A stretch of 64,000 bases of DNA from Microlunatus soli (GTDB lineage Bacteria; Actinomycetota; Actinomycetes; Propionibacteriales; Propionibacteriaceae). The notes under the pieces are model-generated. The model worked only from the letters and a program-made list of their open reading frames with translations. It did no database searches and had not been told where the DNA came from. Of the stretch, positions 16,027 through 30,986 are shown piece after piece (the first letter of the stretch is position 1; each line of letters starts with the position of its first letter). Where the stretch lies: NCBI RefSeq assembly GCF_900105385.1, contig NZ_LT629772.1, positions 3,906,001 to 3,970,000 of the forward strand. The letters are read 5' to 3'. Position numbers and translations under genes: made by a program.

Positions 16027-17783
16027 ACACCTCAGGGCGCTTGCAGGTCTGGGCGCCGAAGCCGACCAGGATCGTCGCCGTCGCGGGCGACCATCGGTTG
16101 AGCATGATCAAGGACGAACACGACTGGTGGCGTCCGGCGGAGCCGCTGCCCGACGACCTCGGCAATGGTGACTTCGACTACGGCTTCCTGCTCGACGACG
16201 ACGAGCAGCCACTGCCGGATCCGCGTTCCCGCCGGCAGCCGAACGGTGTCCACGAACTGTCCCGGACCTATGATCCGACCGACTACCGCTGGCATGATCA
16301 ACAGTGGACCGGCCGGCAGCCAGCCGGTGCGGTGATCTACGAGTTGCACATCGGCACCTTCACTCCCGAGGGCACGCTGCGATCCGCCATCGGACGCCTC
16401 GATCACCTGGTCGAGCTCGGCATCGACTTCGTCGAGGTGATGCCGGTGAACGCCTTCAACGGAACGCACAACTGGGGCTACGACGGCGTCGACTGGTTTG
16501 CGGTCCAGGAGAGCTACGGCGGCCCGGCGGCGTATCAGGAGTTCGTCGACGCGTGCCATCAGCGCGGGCTGGCAGTGGTCCAGGACGTCGTCTACAACCA
16601 TCTCGGACCGAGCGGCAACTACCTGCCCCGGTTCGGGCCGTATCTGACGACCGGACACAGCACCTGGGGTGAGTTGATCAATCTCGACGCCCCGGGCTCG
16701 GACGAGGTCCGTGCCTACATCATCGACAACGCCCTGATGTGGCTGCGGGACTACCACGTCGACGCCCTGCGGCTGGATGCGGTGCATGCGCTGGTCGACT
16801 CCAGAGCCGTGCACCTGTTGGAAGAACTCGCGACCGAGGTCGACTCCCTGAGCAGCCGGGTCGGCCGTCCGCTGACCCTGATCGCGGAGTCGGATCTCAA
16901 CGATCCCCGGCTGATCAGCTCCCGGCAGGCCGGCGGCTACGGGCTGGCCGCCCAATGGAGTGACGACTTCCACCACGCGCTGTATGTCCGACTGACCGGA
17001 GACAGCACCGGCTACTACGCAGACTTCGCAGCCCCGGGCGCGCTGGCCAAGGTGCTGCAACACGGCTACTTCCACGACGGCGGCTGGTCGAGCTTCCGCG
17101 GCCGCAGCCACGGTCGCCCCCTGGACCTGACCGAGACCGGGACCTGGCAACTCGTGGTCTGTTCGGACAATCATGATCAGATCGGCAATCGGGCCGCCGG
17201 CGAGCGGTTGGCGACCAAGATCAGCTTCGAACAGCTGCGGCTGGCCGCGGTGCTGACCGTGCTCGGACCGTTCACGCCGATGATCTTCCAGGGCGAGGAA
17301 TGGGGCGCCCGGACCCCGTTCCAGTTCTTCACCAGCCACCCGGAGTCCGATCTCGGTCGGATCGTCGCCGAAGGACGGCTGGCCGAGTTCGCGGCCATGG
17401 ACTGGGACACCAGCGTGGTGCCGGATCCCCAGGACCCGCAGACCTTCATCCGGTCGAAGTTGGACTGGGACGAGCCGGTCACCGGTGAACACGCCGACCT
17501 GCTGACGGTCTACCGCGACCTGATCACCCTGCGTCGCTGTGAGCCGGACCTCCGCGAACCCCGGTTCGGGCAGCTCTCGGTCCGCTGCGACGATGCCGCC
17601 GGCTGGCTGGCGCTGCGCCGCGGCATGATCGAGATCATGATCAACTTCTCCGAGCGGCCGGTACGGATCGATGGCAACCCGGGTGCGGAGCTGTTCCGCG
17701 CCGGCCAGGTCCGCGGTGTGGCCGACGGCGTCGAGCTCGGTGGTCATGCCGCCGTCGTTGTCCGGACCCGTACCGAGACATGA
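16023..17783 (+). CDS. treZ: Malto-oligosyltrehalose trehalohydrolase
   Basis: This 586-residue GH13 enzyme releases trehalose from maltooligosyl-trehalose. Order: N-terminal beta-sandwich ([11 protein letters not shown] onward, about 1-95), then the (beta/alpha)8 barrel with [39 protein letters not shown] (nucleophile Asp), IAESDLNDP (acid/base Glu) and [11 protein letters not shown] (transition-state Asp). The [13 protein letters not shown] and NHLGPSGNY blocks are diagnostic for TreZ rather than a branching enzyme. GTG 16023 overlaps the murB stop. TreY, the usual partner, is not next to it, and the link to murB is unusual. Confidence 0.88.
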   Translation: MNTSGRLQVWAPKPTRIVAVAGDHRLSMIKDEHDWWRPAEPLPDDLGNGDFDYGFLLDDDEQPLPDPRSRRQPNGVHELSRTYDPTDYRWHDQQWTGRQPAGAVIYELHIGTFTPEGTLRSAIGRLDHLVELGIDFVEVMPVNAFNGTHNWGYDGVDWFAVQESYGGPAAYQEFVDACHQRGLAVVQDVVYNHLGPSGNYLPRFGPYLTTGHSTWGELINLDAPGSDEVRAYIIDNALMWLRDYHVDALRLDAVHALVDSRAVHLLEELATEVDSLSSRVGRPLTLIAESDLNDPRLISSRQAGGYGLAAQWSDDFHHALYVRLTGDSTGYYADFAAPGALAKVLQHGYFHDGGWSSFRGRSHGRPLDLTETGTWQLVVCSDNHDQIGNRAAGERLATKISFEQLRLAAVLTVLGPFTPMIFQGEEWGARTPFQFFTSHPESDLGRIVAEGRLAEFAAMDWDTSVVPDPQDPQTFIRSKLDWDEPVTGEHADLLTVYRDLITLRRCEPDLREPRFGQLSVRCDDAAGWLALRRGMIEIMINFSERPVRIDGNPGAELFRAGQVRGVADGVELGGHAAVVVRTRTET

Positions 17784-18349
17784 CGACTCCCGGACAGCGG
17801 CGCGCCACCCCTGCCGAGCACTGGGCAAGCGTCCAGCGCCGGCTCGGGACGGCGGTCACCGTCGAGCGCTGTATCGAGGTGCTGTCCGGAGCCGTGACGA
17901 TCGAACACCCCAGCGATCCGGCGTTCACCGTCCTCGGCGGCGGCAACCACCTGCAACGCATTCTGGACGGCGTCTCGCCCGACTACTGGATCCGGGTCTG
18001 GGCGGCCAGGGGACTGCTCTACGTCTGGGACGACACCGCGACCGCCGCCGTGATCACCGGGCTGTCCGACGACGCCTGGCGGGTCCGGGAGATGTGTGCC
18101 AAGGTCGCCCGGCTCCGGCTGCTCGGTCAGGCCGGTGATGATCTTGCCCGGCTTGTCGCCGATGATGTGCCGCGGGTGCGGTCGGCCGCAGTGCGGGCGT
18201 TGGCCGATGTGGGCGAGGCCGAACACGCCGCTGCCCTTCGACAGGCCCTGGACGACCAGGACCGGTCGGTGGCGGACGCCGCGGACCGGGCCCGGATCAC
18301 CATGGCGCAGCGACTCGACCGCGATCTCTCCGGCACCGGCGACGACTGA
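17780..18349 (+). CDS. HEAT-repeat domain protein
   Basis: This 189-residue soluble protein has alternating amphipathic helices from about residue 70 on: [57 protein letters not shown]. The D-x-x-x-VR-x-A-A spacing is that of HEAT or PBS-lyase-like repeats, which act as protein-binding scaffolds. No catalytic motif is visible. It is coupled to treZ by an ATGA overlap and is the last gene of the block that begins at rpmG. Function unknown. Confidence 0.65.
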   Translation: MTTPGQRRATPAEHWASVQRRLGTAVTVERCIEVLSGAVTIEHPSDPAFTVLGGGNHLQRILDGVSPDYWIRVWAARGLLYVWDDTATAAVITGLSDDAWRVREMCAKVARLRLLGQAGDDLARLVADDVPRVRSAAVRALADVGEAEHAAALRQALDDQDRSVADAADRARITMAQRLDRDLSGTGDD

Positions 18350-18415
18350 CAACTACTCCGGCCGGCGTAGCCGGACGGTGTACGGCCGATCGGTCGGAGA
18401 CTGCGCAGGCAGGAT

Positions 18416-19837
18416 GTGCCGGTGCTGGTCAGCGCGGACGCTGGCGGGATGGAGAATGTCGAAACCCGTCGACGATGGCGTGGACCGTTGCTGGCGATCG
18501 CGTCGAGCGCGGCGATCGGCGGCATCCTGGCCATCGCGGTCGGGCTGCCGGCGATCTGGCGGCTGAGTCGGCCGTACGCCGTGACCCTCGCGCTGCTGGT
18601 GGTGATCGAGTCGATCGGCCTGGTATGGGCGCTGGCCCGAGTGCGCCGGCTGCCGATCGGCATGATGGTCGTCGGTGCTGCCGGCATAGCCGCACTCTGG
18701 GCGCTGTCGGAGGAGTGCCGGATCCTGCCCGCGCCCGATCCCTTCCTGCCGCTCAACAGCACGGTGGGCATCGGCGGCTGGTTGTGTGCCGGGCTCCAGT
18801 TGCTGGTGGTGGCGACGACGGTGATCAGGCTGGTGCTGCCGATGCGGACACCCGGCCGTTCGGCACGGCTGATCGGCCTGATGGCGACCGCGCCGCTGCT
18901 GACCGTGGTCGTGTTGCTCGGCATCCTGAGTGTCGTGACGGCCGGGTCGGGATTCCGCGGACCGTCGATCCCGGCGACCACCCGTCCGGTCACCATGCTG
19001 CCCGCCGGTCGTCGGTCCACGGTCGAGTACTGCCGCCCGGGCGGCGTGCCGCTACCGATGGATCTCTACCTGCCGCGCGTCGCCGCGACCTCGGACCCGG
19101 CACCGGTGGCGCTGTACGTGCACGGTGGCGGACTGGTGATCGGCGATCGCCGGACCAGCGGGCTCGGCGCGCAGTTGGCCGGTCACGACGGCGCACTCTT
19201 CATCGGGCTGCAGCGACGGCTGAACGCTTCGGGATTCGTCGTCGCGTCGATCGACTACCGGCTGACCCCGGGCTCGGACTGGCGGGCCCCACTGAGCGAC
19301 GCCAAGTGTGCGGTCCGGTTCCTGCGGGCGCACGCCGACGAACTGGGCGTCGACCCGTCCCGGATCGGCGTCTGGGGCAGCAGCGCCGGCGGCCAGTTGG
19401 CATCGTTGCTGGGCCTCGTCGGCCCGTCGGCCGGCTTCGATCGTGGCCAGTATGCGGACCGCTCCAGTGCGGTGCAGGCCGTGGTGGACATGTTCGGGCC
19501 GCCCGATGTGGCGCGGTACGGTGACGCGGGTCCGTTCGTCCGGATGATCTTGTCGGTGAGTCTCGGCGACTCGCCGCGGGTGCGAAGGGCGATGAGCCCG
19601 GCCAGCTATGTCAGAACGGGTGCGCCGCCCTTTCTGATCCTGCAGGGCCGACGCGACTCGGCCGTCCTCTTCGATCTGTCCGTCGGGTTCAGCCACGCTC
19701 TGCGGGCCGCCGGAGGTTCGGCGACGATGGTGGCCGTCGACGGGGCGGGGCACGGTCTGGATGCTCCGGGTCAACGGCCGTCGCCGTCGGAGCTCACCGA
19801 TCAGGTGGTGCGGTTCTTCCGGACCTCGCTCGGTTGA
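18416..19837 (+). CDS. Membrane-anchored alpha/beta hydrolase (HSL/esterase-type)
   Basis: The first 160 or so of 473 residues form four hydrophobic segments. The rest is an alpha/beta hydrolase with the oxyanion motif VHGGGLVIG (about residue 235), nucleophile elbow WGSSAGGQ (about 320), acid GRRDSAV (about 412) and catalytic His GAGHGLD (about 443). These are the marks of HGGG-type (hormone-sensitive-lipase-like) esterases. The catalytic domain probably faces the outside. GTG 18416 is the longest start; ATG 18449 is also possible. It precedes a two-component pair by 9 bp. Confidence 0.75.
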   Translation: MPVLVSADAGGMENVETRRRWRGPLLAIASSAAIGGILAIAVGLPAIWRLSRPYAVTLALLVVIESIGLVWALARVRRLPIGMMVVGAAGIAALWALSEECRILPAPDPFLPLNSTVGIGGWLCAGLQLLVVATTVIRLVLPMRTPGRSARLIGLMATAPLLTVVVLLGILSVVTAGSGFRGPSIPATTRPVTMLPAGRRSTVEYCRPGGVPLPMDLYLPRVAATSDPAPVALYVHGGGLVIGDRRTSGLGAQLAGHDGALFIGLQRRLNASGFVVASIDYRLTPGSDWRAPLSDAKCAVRFLRAHADELGVDPSRIGVWGSSAGGQLASLLGLVGPSAGFDRGQYADRSSAVQAVVDMFGPPDVARYGDAGPFVRMILSVSLGDSPRVRRAMSPASYVRTGAPPFLILQGRRDSAVLFDLSVGFSHALRAAGGSATMVAVDGAGHGLDAPGQRPSPSELTDQVVRFFRTSLG

Positions 19838-19846
19838 CCGCCGGTC

Positions 19847-21091
19847 ATGATCGGCGAACCGCGATCCCCGCGCCGGCGGCATCACTATGCTGTCAGGGTG
19901 GCGATGAAGCCGCTCGGGCGGCGATCCTGGCTGGTCGATGGTGCGGTCGCCTGCGCGGTCCTGGTGGTGGCCGAGATCGCCATCGCGACCGGGCATGAGA
20001 CCGGGGCGATCCAGCGCAGTTGGCTTGCCTACCTGCTCGGCGTCGCCATGGCGGCGCCGGTCCTGCTGCGCCGCCGGCATCCGCTGCTCGAGGTGTACGC
20101 GGTCGGCGTGGCGCTGTTGATCTTCTACTCGATCGGCTTCCCCGGCTTCCCGCCGGCGGTGGTGCTGGCGGTGCCGTTGTTCGACGCCGCTCGCGGTGGC
20201 CGCCCCTGGCACGCCCTTCCGGTGCCGGTGTTGTTGATGGCGGCCGGCATGGTGGTCGCGATCGGCAACGGGATGCGGCCACTGGTCGTCGTCGACCAGT
20301 TCCTGCCGCAGTTCGGGCTGGTGGCCGTCGCCCTGCTGCTCGGCGCCCTGATCCGCAGCCGGCAGGCCTACGCCGAGCAGACTCGGCAGCGGGTGCAAGC
20401 GATCGCCCAGGCCAGGGAACGGGAGGCCGAACGGCGGATGGTCGAGGAACGACTCCGGATCGCGCGGGAACTGCACGACACGGTGGCACACGCGATCACC
20501 ACCATCACCGTGCAGTCCGGTACCGCGTTGTATCTGATGGATGATCACTCCGAGCAGGCGCGTGAGGCGTTGACCGCGATCCGCAACACCAGCAAGGATG
20601 TGCTCGGCGAGATGCGGACCACTCTCGGGGCGCTGCGCGGTACGGCGGACCGTGCCGAGGAGGAGCGGCGCGGGCTTGATCATCTGCCGGCGCTGCTGGC
20701 CGCGGTCCGTGCTGCGGGGCTGCAGGTGGAGCTGCGCTGCGTCCCGGCAGCCACCGGGAGCGCCGGCAACGGCGAGCACGATCCGCCGGCCGTCCGGGTG
20801 GACCACGCGGCCTACCGGATCGTCCAGGAGTCCCTGACCAACGTACTGCGACATGCGGGTCCGGCCGCCCGAGCCGAGGTCTGCTTGCAGTACGGCGCCG
20901 ACGCGGTGACCGTCGAGATCCGCGACGACGGCGTCGGACCACGCCGACAACGAGACGCCGGGCACGGGCTGGCCGGGATGGCCGAACGCGTCGAGGCGTT
21001 GGGTGGCCGATTCGAGGCCGGTGCCGGCCCCGACGGCGGTTACCGGGTGACGGCCGTGCTGCCGGCAGGACCGAAATCGGGTACGCCGTGA
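19847..21091 (+). CDS. Sensor histidine kinase (NarL-type partner, HisKA_3)
   Basis: This kinase of up to 414 residues has five or six N-terminal membrane helices, a short coiled linker (QTRQRVQAIAQAREREAERR), the HisKA_3 phospho-acceptor RELHDTVAHAITTI (His near residue 210) and a HATPase with VQESLTNVLRHAG (N box) and GHGLAGMAERVEALGG (G box). The start is open: ATG 19904 follows AGGGTGG and would remove a basic leader. It overlaps the response-regulator GTG by four bases (GTGA). The signal is not evident; the oxidase downstream hints at a metal or envelope cue, but this is speculation. Confidence 0.88.
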   Translation: MIGEPRSPRRRHHYAVRVAMKPLGRRSWLVDGAVACAVLVVAEIAIATGHETGAIQRSWLAYLLGVAMAAPVLLRRRHPLLEVYAVGVALLIFYSIGFPGFPPAVVLAVPLFDAARGGRPWHALPVPVLLMAAGMVVAIGNGMRPLVVVDQFLPQFGLVAVALLLGALIRSRQAYAEQTRQRVQAIAQAREREAERRMVEERLRIARELHDTVAHAITTITVQSGTALYLMDDHSEQAREALTAIRNTSKDVLGEMRTTLGALRGTADRAEEERRGLDHLPALLAAVRAAGLQVELRCVPAATGSAGNGEHDPPAVRVDHAAYRIVQESLTNVLRHAGPAARAEVCLQYGADAVTVEIRDDGVGPRRQRDAGHGLAGMAERVEALGGRFEAGAGPDGGYRVTAVLPAGPKSGTP

Positions 21092-21789
21092 TCCGGGTGC
21101 TGTTGGCCGACGACCAGGCACTGGTCCGGGCCGGATTCAGGGGACTGATCGACACCGCGCCGGACCTGCGGGTCGTGGGCGAGGCGGCCAACGGCGGGGA
21201 AGCGGTGGCGATGACCCGGGACCTGCTGCCCGACGTCGTCCTGATGGATCTGCGGATGCCCGACGTGGACGGGGTGACCGCGACCCGACGGATCACCGAG
21301 GACAGTCGGCTGACCGGTGTCCGGGTGCTGGTGCTGACCACGTTCACCGAAGAACCCGACGTGTTCGCCGCGCTGCGGTCCGGGGCCAGCGGCTTCCTGG
21401 TCAAGGACGCCGAGCCGGAGGAACTGCTGCACGCGATCCGGCTGATCGCTGCGGGGGAGTCGTTGTTGTCGCCCCAGGTCACCGGAGCCGTGATCGCGCG
21501 GTTCGCCCGGTCCGAGATGCCGGATGAGATCCGCCGCCCGGAGCCGCCCGAGCTCGCCCTGCTGACGGCCCGGGAACGGGAGGTGGTGCAACTCGTCGCC
21601 GCCGGACTGTCCAACGACGAGATCGCCGCCGAGCTGGTGGTCAGCCCGTTGACCGCGAAGACCCACGTCTCCCGCGTGATGATCAAGATCGATGCCCATG
21701 ACCGGGCGCAGCTGGTCGTGTTCGCCTACCAGAGCGGCCTGGTGACCCCAGGGCCGTACTCGCCGAGGAGTAGCCGCCGGGAGTCCTGA
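21088..21789 (+). CDS. NarL/FixJ-type response regulator
   Basis: This 233-residue protein has a receiver domain with acidic pair ADDQ (residues 7-9), phospho-acceptor Asp54 in VLMDLRMP, Thr in LTTFTEE and Lys in FLVKDAEP, then a LuxR-type HTH near residues 150-215 (LTAREREVVQLVAAGLSNDEIAAELVVS in short pieces). It is translationally coupled to the kinase and therefore its likely partner. Target genes are unknown. Confidence 0.92.
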   Translation: MIRVLLADDQALVRAGFRGLIDTAPDLRVVGEAANGGEAVAMTRDLLPDVVLMDLRMPDVDGVTATRRITEDSRLTGVRVLVLTTFTEEPDVFAALRSGASGFLVKDAEPEELLHAIRLIAAGESLLSPQVTGAVIARFARSEMPDEIRRPEPPELALLTAREREVVQLVAAGLSNDEIAAELVVSPLTAKTHVSRVMIKIDAHDRAQLVVFAYQSGLVTPGPYSPRSSRRES

Positions 21790-21852
21790 TCCTCATGAGG
21801 TGACTGCGCTGGCAGGACGCCGAACCTGTCGCTGCCCGGGCAGGCTGAGGTC

Positions 21853-23946
21853 ATGTTCGAGATGGCGGCAAACCTCAGTGAAGTTCTCGGCCCGGCGTTG
21901 ATGATGATCATGGCGGTCGCGGGCTATCGGATCGGCCAGCTCGCGGAACGCCGCAGCGCACTCCGGCTGCGCCGTGCAGTGCGTCGGATCCTGATCCACC
22001 TCATGATCAACATCGTCTTCCTGATCATGCAGATCGTGTTGGCGTTGATGCTGTGGACGGTGGACTGGAACTTCGCCTCCAACCGGATCGTGCTCGCCGT
22101 TCCCGCTGTTCTGGTGCCGACGGTGATCATGATCGTGATATCGGTGCCGAGGCTGTTCCGGCTGGCCCGGTCGGCGCGGGTCGAGACGGCAGAGGCGGTG
22201 ACCGTGCTGCGCCGGCTCGCCGCCGATCCCCGGACGGTGGTGCCCGCCCAGCTGGCTGCTGTCGGGGCGCTGATCGACTGCTGGGTGGTCTTCGTCGACC
22301 GACCGGCGCCGCCCTATGGCAGCTACGCCGCCGGCGTCTGGGTGATCCTGGTGGCGGTCGCTGCCGCGCTCTGGGTGCGACAGCTCCGTCGCCGAGACGG
22401 CATCGGCTCGCCCCATGATCGACGACGGCCGTTGTGGCTGCGAGGCGTCCGAGCCGGATCCGGAATCGCTGCGGTGGCGCTCGCCCTGCTCGCCTTGTTC
22501 GGCTACGGGACGGTGACCAGTCGGCTGCCCGATCGGGTGAGCATGAACGCGATGACGGACATGGACTGGGGAGGTGGGCCGGCCGGGATGCCGGGGCACG
22601 CGACGGCAGGCTCCGGATCGGCTACCAGCGTCGCCGACCTGACCGGACCGCGCGGTGTCCCCGATGTCCATTACACCCTGGTCGCCCGGGCCAAGATCAT
22701 CCGGCTCAGCTCGGGGCGGGTGGTCCGGGCCTGGACGTTCAACGGCCGGGTCCCCGGCCCGGAGTTGATCATGCACCAGGGTGACCTGGTCGCGATCACG
22801 GTGATCAACCATCTGCCCGGGACGGCGGTCACCGCCCATTGGCACGGACTGGAGGTGCCGAATGCCGAGGACGGCGTACCGGGGGTCACCCAGAACGCCA
22901 TCCGGCCGGGCAGGTCGATGACCTACCGGTTCCGAGCCGAGCAGGTCGGCAGCTTCTGGTATCACTCCCACCAGGTCTCTGCCGAGGCCGTCGTACGGGG
23001 GCTGTTCGGCCCGTTGGTGATCCTGCCCCGGCATCGGGCACGGACCGGGCTGGATCTGTCGGTGATGGCCCACACCTGGCCGACAGATCACGGCAACACC
23101 GAGGCGTTGGGCACCCATGACACGCTGACCCGGCGCCGCGTCCCGGCCGGGACGCCGGTCCGGCTCCGGCTGACCAACACCCGCGACAACCTGACCTCCG
23201 ACGCCGGCCCCCGGGTGCTGTCCTTCACCGGAGCCCCGGCCCGGGTCACCGCGATCGACGGCAACGCCGTGCACGAACCGGGCACGCTGACCGACCCGCG
23301 GCTGCCGATGCCCGTCGGCGGCCGGTACGACCTGGAATTCACCATGCCCGACCATCCGGTCCGGCTGACCGACGAGCTCGCCCCGACGGCCGGCCTCGTC
23401 CTCACCCCGGGCGGCGGCAGCATCCCGCCTCCTGCCGCCCGGACCGCACCGCTGTTCGACCCGGCCCACTACGGCACACCGGCGCCGACCCCGTTCGGCC
23501 TGCACAGCCACTTCGACCGGTCGTTCCGAATGATCCTGGACGACGGCCCCGGCTTCTTCGACGGGCACTTCCAGTTCCCGCCGACGATCAACGGCGCGGT
23601 GTTCCCGCACACACCGATGCTGATGGTGCGGCGCGGTGACCTGGTCGAGACCACCTTCGTCGACCGTGGCCACATGGATCATCCGATGCACCTGCACGGG
23701 CACACGGTGCTCGTGCTGTCCCACAACAACGAGCCGGTCACCGGCAGTCCGTGGTGGACCGACACCCTGGAGGTCCGCCCCGGCGACGTCTACCGGGTCG
23801 CCTTCCGCGCCGACAATCCAGGGATCTGGATGGACCACTGCCACAATCTGAAGCATGCGGCGCAGGGCATGGTGATGCATCTCGGCTATGCCGGCGTCAG
23901 CACCCCGTACGCCGTCGGCGCCGGGACCGTGAACCACCCTCGATGA
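21853..23946 (+). CDS. Multicopper oxidase with N-terminal membrane domain
   Basis: The 697 residues comprise an N-terminal membrane module of about six helices (residues 10-220) fused to an extracytoplasmic two- or three-cupredoxin oxidase. Copper ligands are visible: AHWHGLEVP (about 329), FWYHSHQ (about 370), HPMHLHGHT (about 609) and DHCHNLKHAAQGM (about 662), giving the T1 and T2/T3 sites. Multicopper oxidases oxidise metal ions or phenolics while reducing oxygen to water. The Met four residues after the last His supports a T1 axial ligand. It follows the two-component pair by 63 bp; substrate unknown. Confidence 0.88.
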   Translation: MFEMAANLSEVLGPALMMIMAVAGYRIGQLAERRSALRLRRAVRRILIHLMINIVFLIMQIVLALMLWTVDWNFASNRIVLAVPAVLVPTVIMIVISVPRLFRLARSARVETAEAVTVLRRLAADPRTVVPAQLAAVGALIDCWVVFVDRPAPPYGSYAAGVWVILVAVAAALWVRQLRRRDGIGSPHDRRRPLWLRGVRAGSGIAAVALALLALFGYGTVTSRLPDRVSMNAMTDMDWGGGPAGMPGHATAGSGSATSVADLTGPRGVPDVHYTLVARAKIIRLSSGRVVRAWTFNGRVPGPELIMHQGDLVAITVINHLPGTAVTAHWHGLEVPNAEDGVPGVTQNAIRPGRSMTYRFRAEQVGSFWYHSHQVSAEAVVRGLFGPLVILPRHRARTGLDLSVMAHTWPTDHGNTEALGTHDTLTRRRVPAGTPVRLRLTNTRDNLTSDAGPRVLSFTGAPARVTAIDGNAVHEPGTLTDPRLPMPVGGRYDLEFTMPDHPVRLTDELAPTAGLVLTPGGGSIPPPAARTAPLFDPAHYGTPAPTPFGLHSHFDRSFRMILDDGPGFFDGHFQFPPTINGAVFPHTPMLMVRRGDLVETTFVDRGHMDHPMHLHGHTVLVLSHNNEPVTGSPWWTDTLEVRPGDVYRVAFRADNPGIWMDHCHNLKHAAQGMVMHLGYAGVSTPYAVGAGTVNHPR

Positions 23947-23974
23947 CGGTCCGGGCCCCGGCGCTGATCGACAC

Positions 23975-24002
23975 CTACAACTTCGCGAAGTCGTCTTTGT
24001 AG
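23975..24002. promoter_or_regulatory. Dyad ahead of the carboxylase gene
   Basis: The perfect 12-bp palindrome ACTTCGCGAAGT (23980-23991) is flanked by outer arms CTACAA (23975-23980) and TTGTAG (23997-24002). It lies 29 bp after the oxidase stop and 46 bp before the carboxylase GTG. It could be an operator for the carboxylase or a terminator for the oxidase. Confidence 0.35.
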
Positions 24003-24047
24003 GAGTCCGGCGTGCGCGGTCGGGGTGCGGCATGGAAAGGTCGAGGG

Positions 24048-29615
<5,568 letters not shown>

Positions 29616-29627
29616 GCGCGCGCAGCC

Positions 29628-29663
29628 TGGGACCCGTCCGTGGAGTACGGATGGTGGGTCTCA
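29628..29663 (+). terminator. Candidate terminator of the carboxylase gene
   Basis: TGGGACCC (29628-29635) pairs with GGGTCTCA (29656-29663), with one mismatch, and inner GTCCGT with ACGGAT, leaving a short loop. It starts 12 bp after the stop codon. No T-run is visible, as is common in high-GC genomes. Confidence 0.5.
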
Positions 29664-30040
29664 GGCGGCGTTGTTTTGGGGTGCGGCGGCTTGCCAGACC
29701 TGGTGGGCGAAGGGTCCCTGTCCGAGGTCGTGGTTGCCGGTCTCGTTGACCAGAATGATCTTGCCGTGCGGCAGCCCGGAACAGGTGTGTTCCGGGCTGG
29801 GGTTGTCGCCGGTTCCAGGGTCCGAGGGTGATGCTGTTGTGTTCGCGTCGGGCCAGTGGTCCGAGTTTGACGTCCCCGGTCTGGTCAGGAATCCCATCCC
29901 GGTAGGGGATGCTGTGATCTTGGTTGTCGTCCGACGGATGCGGAGTAGGGGAAGACGCTGCCCGGGTTGCGGAGGAACACGTGCTCGCGTATCGCGTCGG
30001 GGATTTCGTAGGCGAGATGCCGCTGCGGGACTCGGTTTGG
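29661..30040 (-). pseudogene. C-terminal remnant of a DUF222/HNH endonuclease-like (13E12 repeat family) gene
   Basis: No single frame is coding, but reading across three minus-strand frames restores the typical end of these proteins. One frame gives HLAYEIPDAIREHVFLRNPG and VFPYSAS (about 29920-30030). The next gives DHSIPYRDG, TGDVKLGPLARREHN and QPQPGTHLF. The third gives SGLPHGKIILVNETG, ending at the stop at 29661. At least two frameshifts and loss of the N-terminal two thirds make it a dead fragment. The His-containing core (DHxIPY, then LGPLARxxHN) is still recognisable. Intact family members are multicopy in actinobacterial genomes and often show such decay. Confidence 0.7.
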
Positions 30041-30314
30041 TTACGAACCTCTGTCGAGGAGTGTGTTCGGGGGTTCGGCAGGTGCGAGTGCTGTCGGCAA
30101 CGACTCCACGATGCTGCATTGACGGTAGTCAACAATCAATCACCAGCTGAGAAGGCCGGACGATCCAGTAGGAACCCCCCCCGGCGGCCAGCAACCTGAC
30201 AGAACCTGCGTCCAACCGGCCGTCCGTTCCGGGCCGACCGGCGGATTGGAGCGTACCGCCCAATCGGTCTACGGGCGACTGACGGACATCGGAATGTACA
30301 CGAGATCCAGTTCG
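30041..30314. other. Intergenic stretch, no gene recognised
   Basis: This lies between the HNH remnant and a response-regulator stop codon. I see no coding frame with family resemblance, no tRNA and no clear hairpin. An eight-base C-run at 30175-30182 interrupts otherwise mixed sequence. It may be decayed DNA from the remnant's upstream part. Confidence 0.5.
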
Positions 30315-30986
30315 CTAGCTCCATGGAGGCTTCTCAGGGCGGTCCAGGCCAGCTTCGCGGGCGAGCAGGCCGGCCTGGGTACGGTTGGTGCAGTCGAGCT
30401 TGATCAACAATCGGGACACGTAGCCCTTGATCGTCGCTTCGCTCAGGAACAAGGAACGCCCGATCGCGGCATTGGACATCCCTCGGCCGAGACAGCCGAG
30501 GACCTCGAGTTCCCGCTCGGTCAGGTCGTCGGGCAGGTCTTCCTTGCTGGAAGCGGATTGGGCGCCGAGCAGGCTGCGGGTCGCCGGGGCCGACAGCACG
30601 GTGTGGCCGTCCGCGGCTACCCGGACCAGGTTGATCAGGTCCTCCGGTGGTGTCGACTTGAGCAGGTAACCCGACGCTCCGGCGCGCAGCGCCTTGGCGG
30701 TGTAACTGTCGGCGTCGAAGGTGGTCAGCGCTACCACGATCGGCGGATCCGCCAGGGTGACGATCCGTGCTGTCGCCTGCAGCCCGTCCACCCCGGGCAT
30801 CCGGAGATCCATCAACACCACATCGGGGCGGTGTCGGGTGACCGCCTCCACCGCGGCCGCGCCGTCCTCGGCGGTGTCGACGATCTCGATGTCGTCGGCC
30901 GAGGACAGGATCGTCGACAGGTGTGCGCAGACCATCGGCTCGTCGTCGACGATCACGATCCTGATCGGTGGTCGCTCAGCCGACAT
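30315..30986 (-). CDS. NarL/FixJ-type response regulator
   Basis: This 223-residue protein has a receiver domain with IVDDEP (acidic pair about 14-15), phospho-acceptor Asp60 in VLMDLRMPG, Thr in LTTFDAD and Lys in YLLKSTPPED, followed by a LuxR HTH (LTERELEVLGCLGRGMSNAAIG). Its start overlaps the end of the histidine kinase gene by 11 bp, so the two are co-translated and are a likely cognate pair. Target genes are unknown. Confidence 0.92.
   Translation of the reverse strand: MSAERPPIRIVIVDDEPMVCAHLSTILSSADDIEIVDTAEDGAAAVEAVTRHRPDVVLMDLRMPGVDGLQATARIVTLADPPIVVALTTFDADSYTAKALRAGASGYLLKSTPPEDLINLVRVAADGHTVLSAPATRSLLGAQSASSKEDLPDDLTERELEVLGCLGRGMSNAAIGRSLFLSEATIKGYVSRLLIKLDCTNRTQAGLLAREAGLDRPEKPPWS

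Noticed and set aside
29640-30150. Plus-strand ORFs of 60-160 codons after the carboxylase
   Set aside because: They lie opposite the HNH/DUF222 remnant and show no family resemblance.
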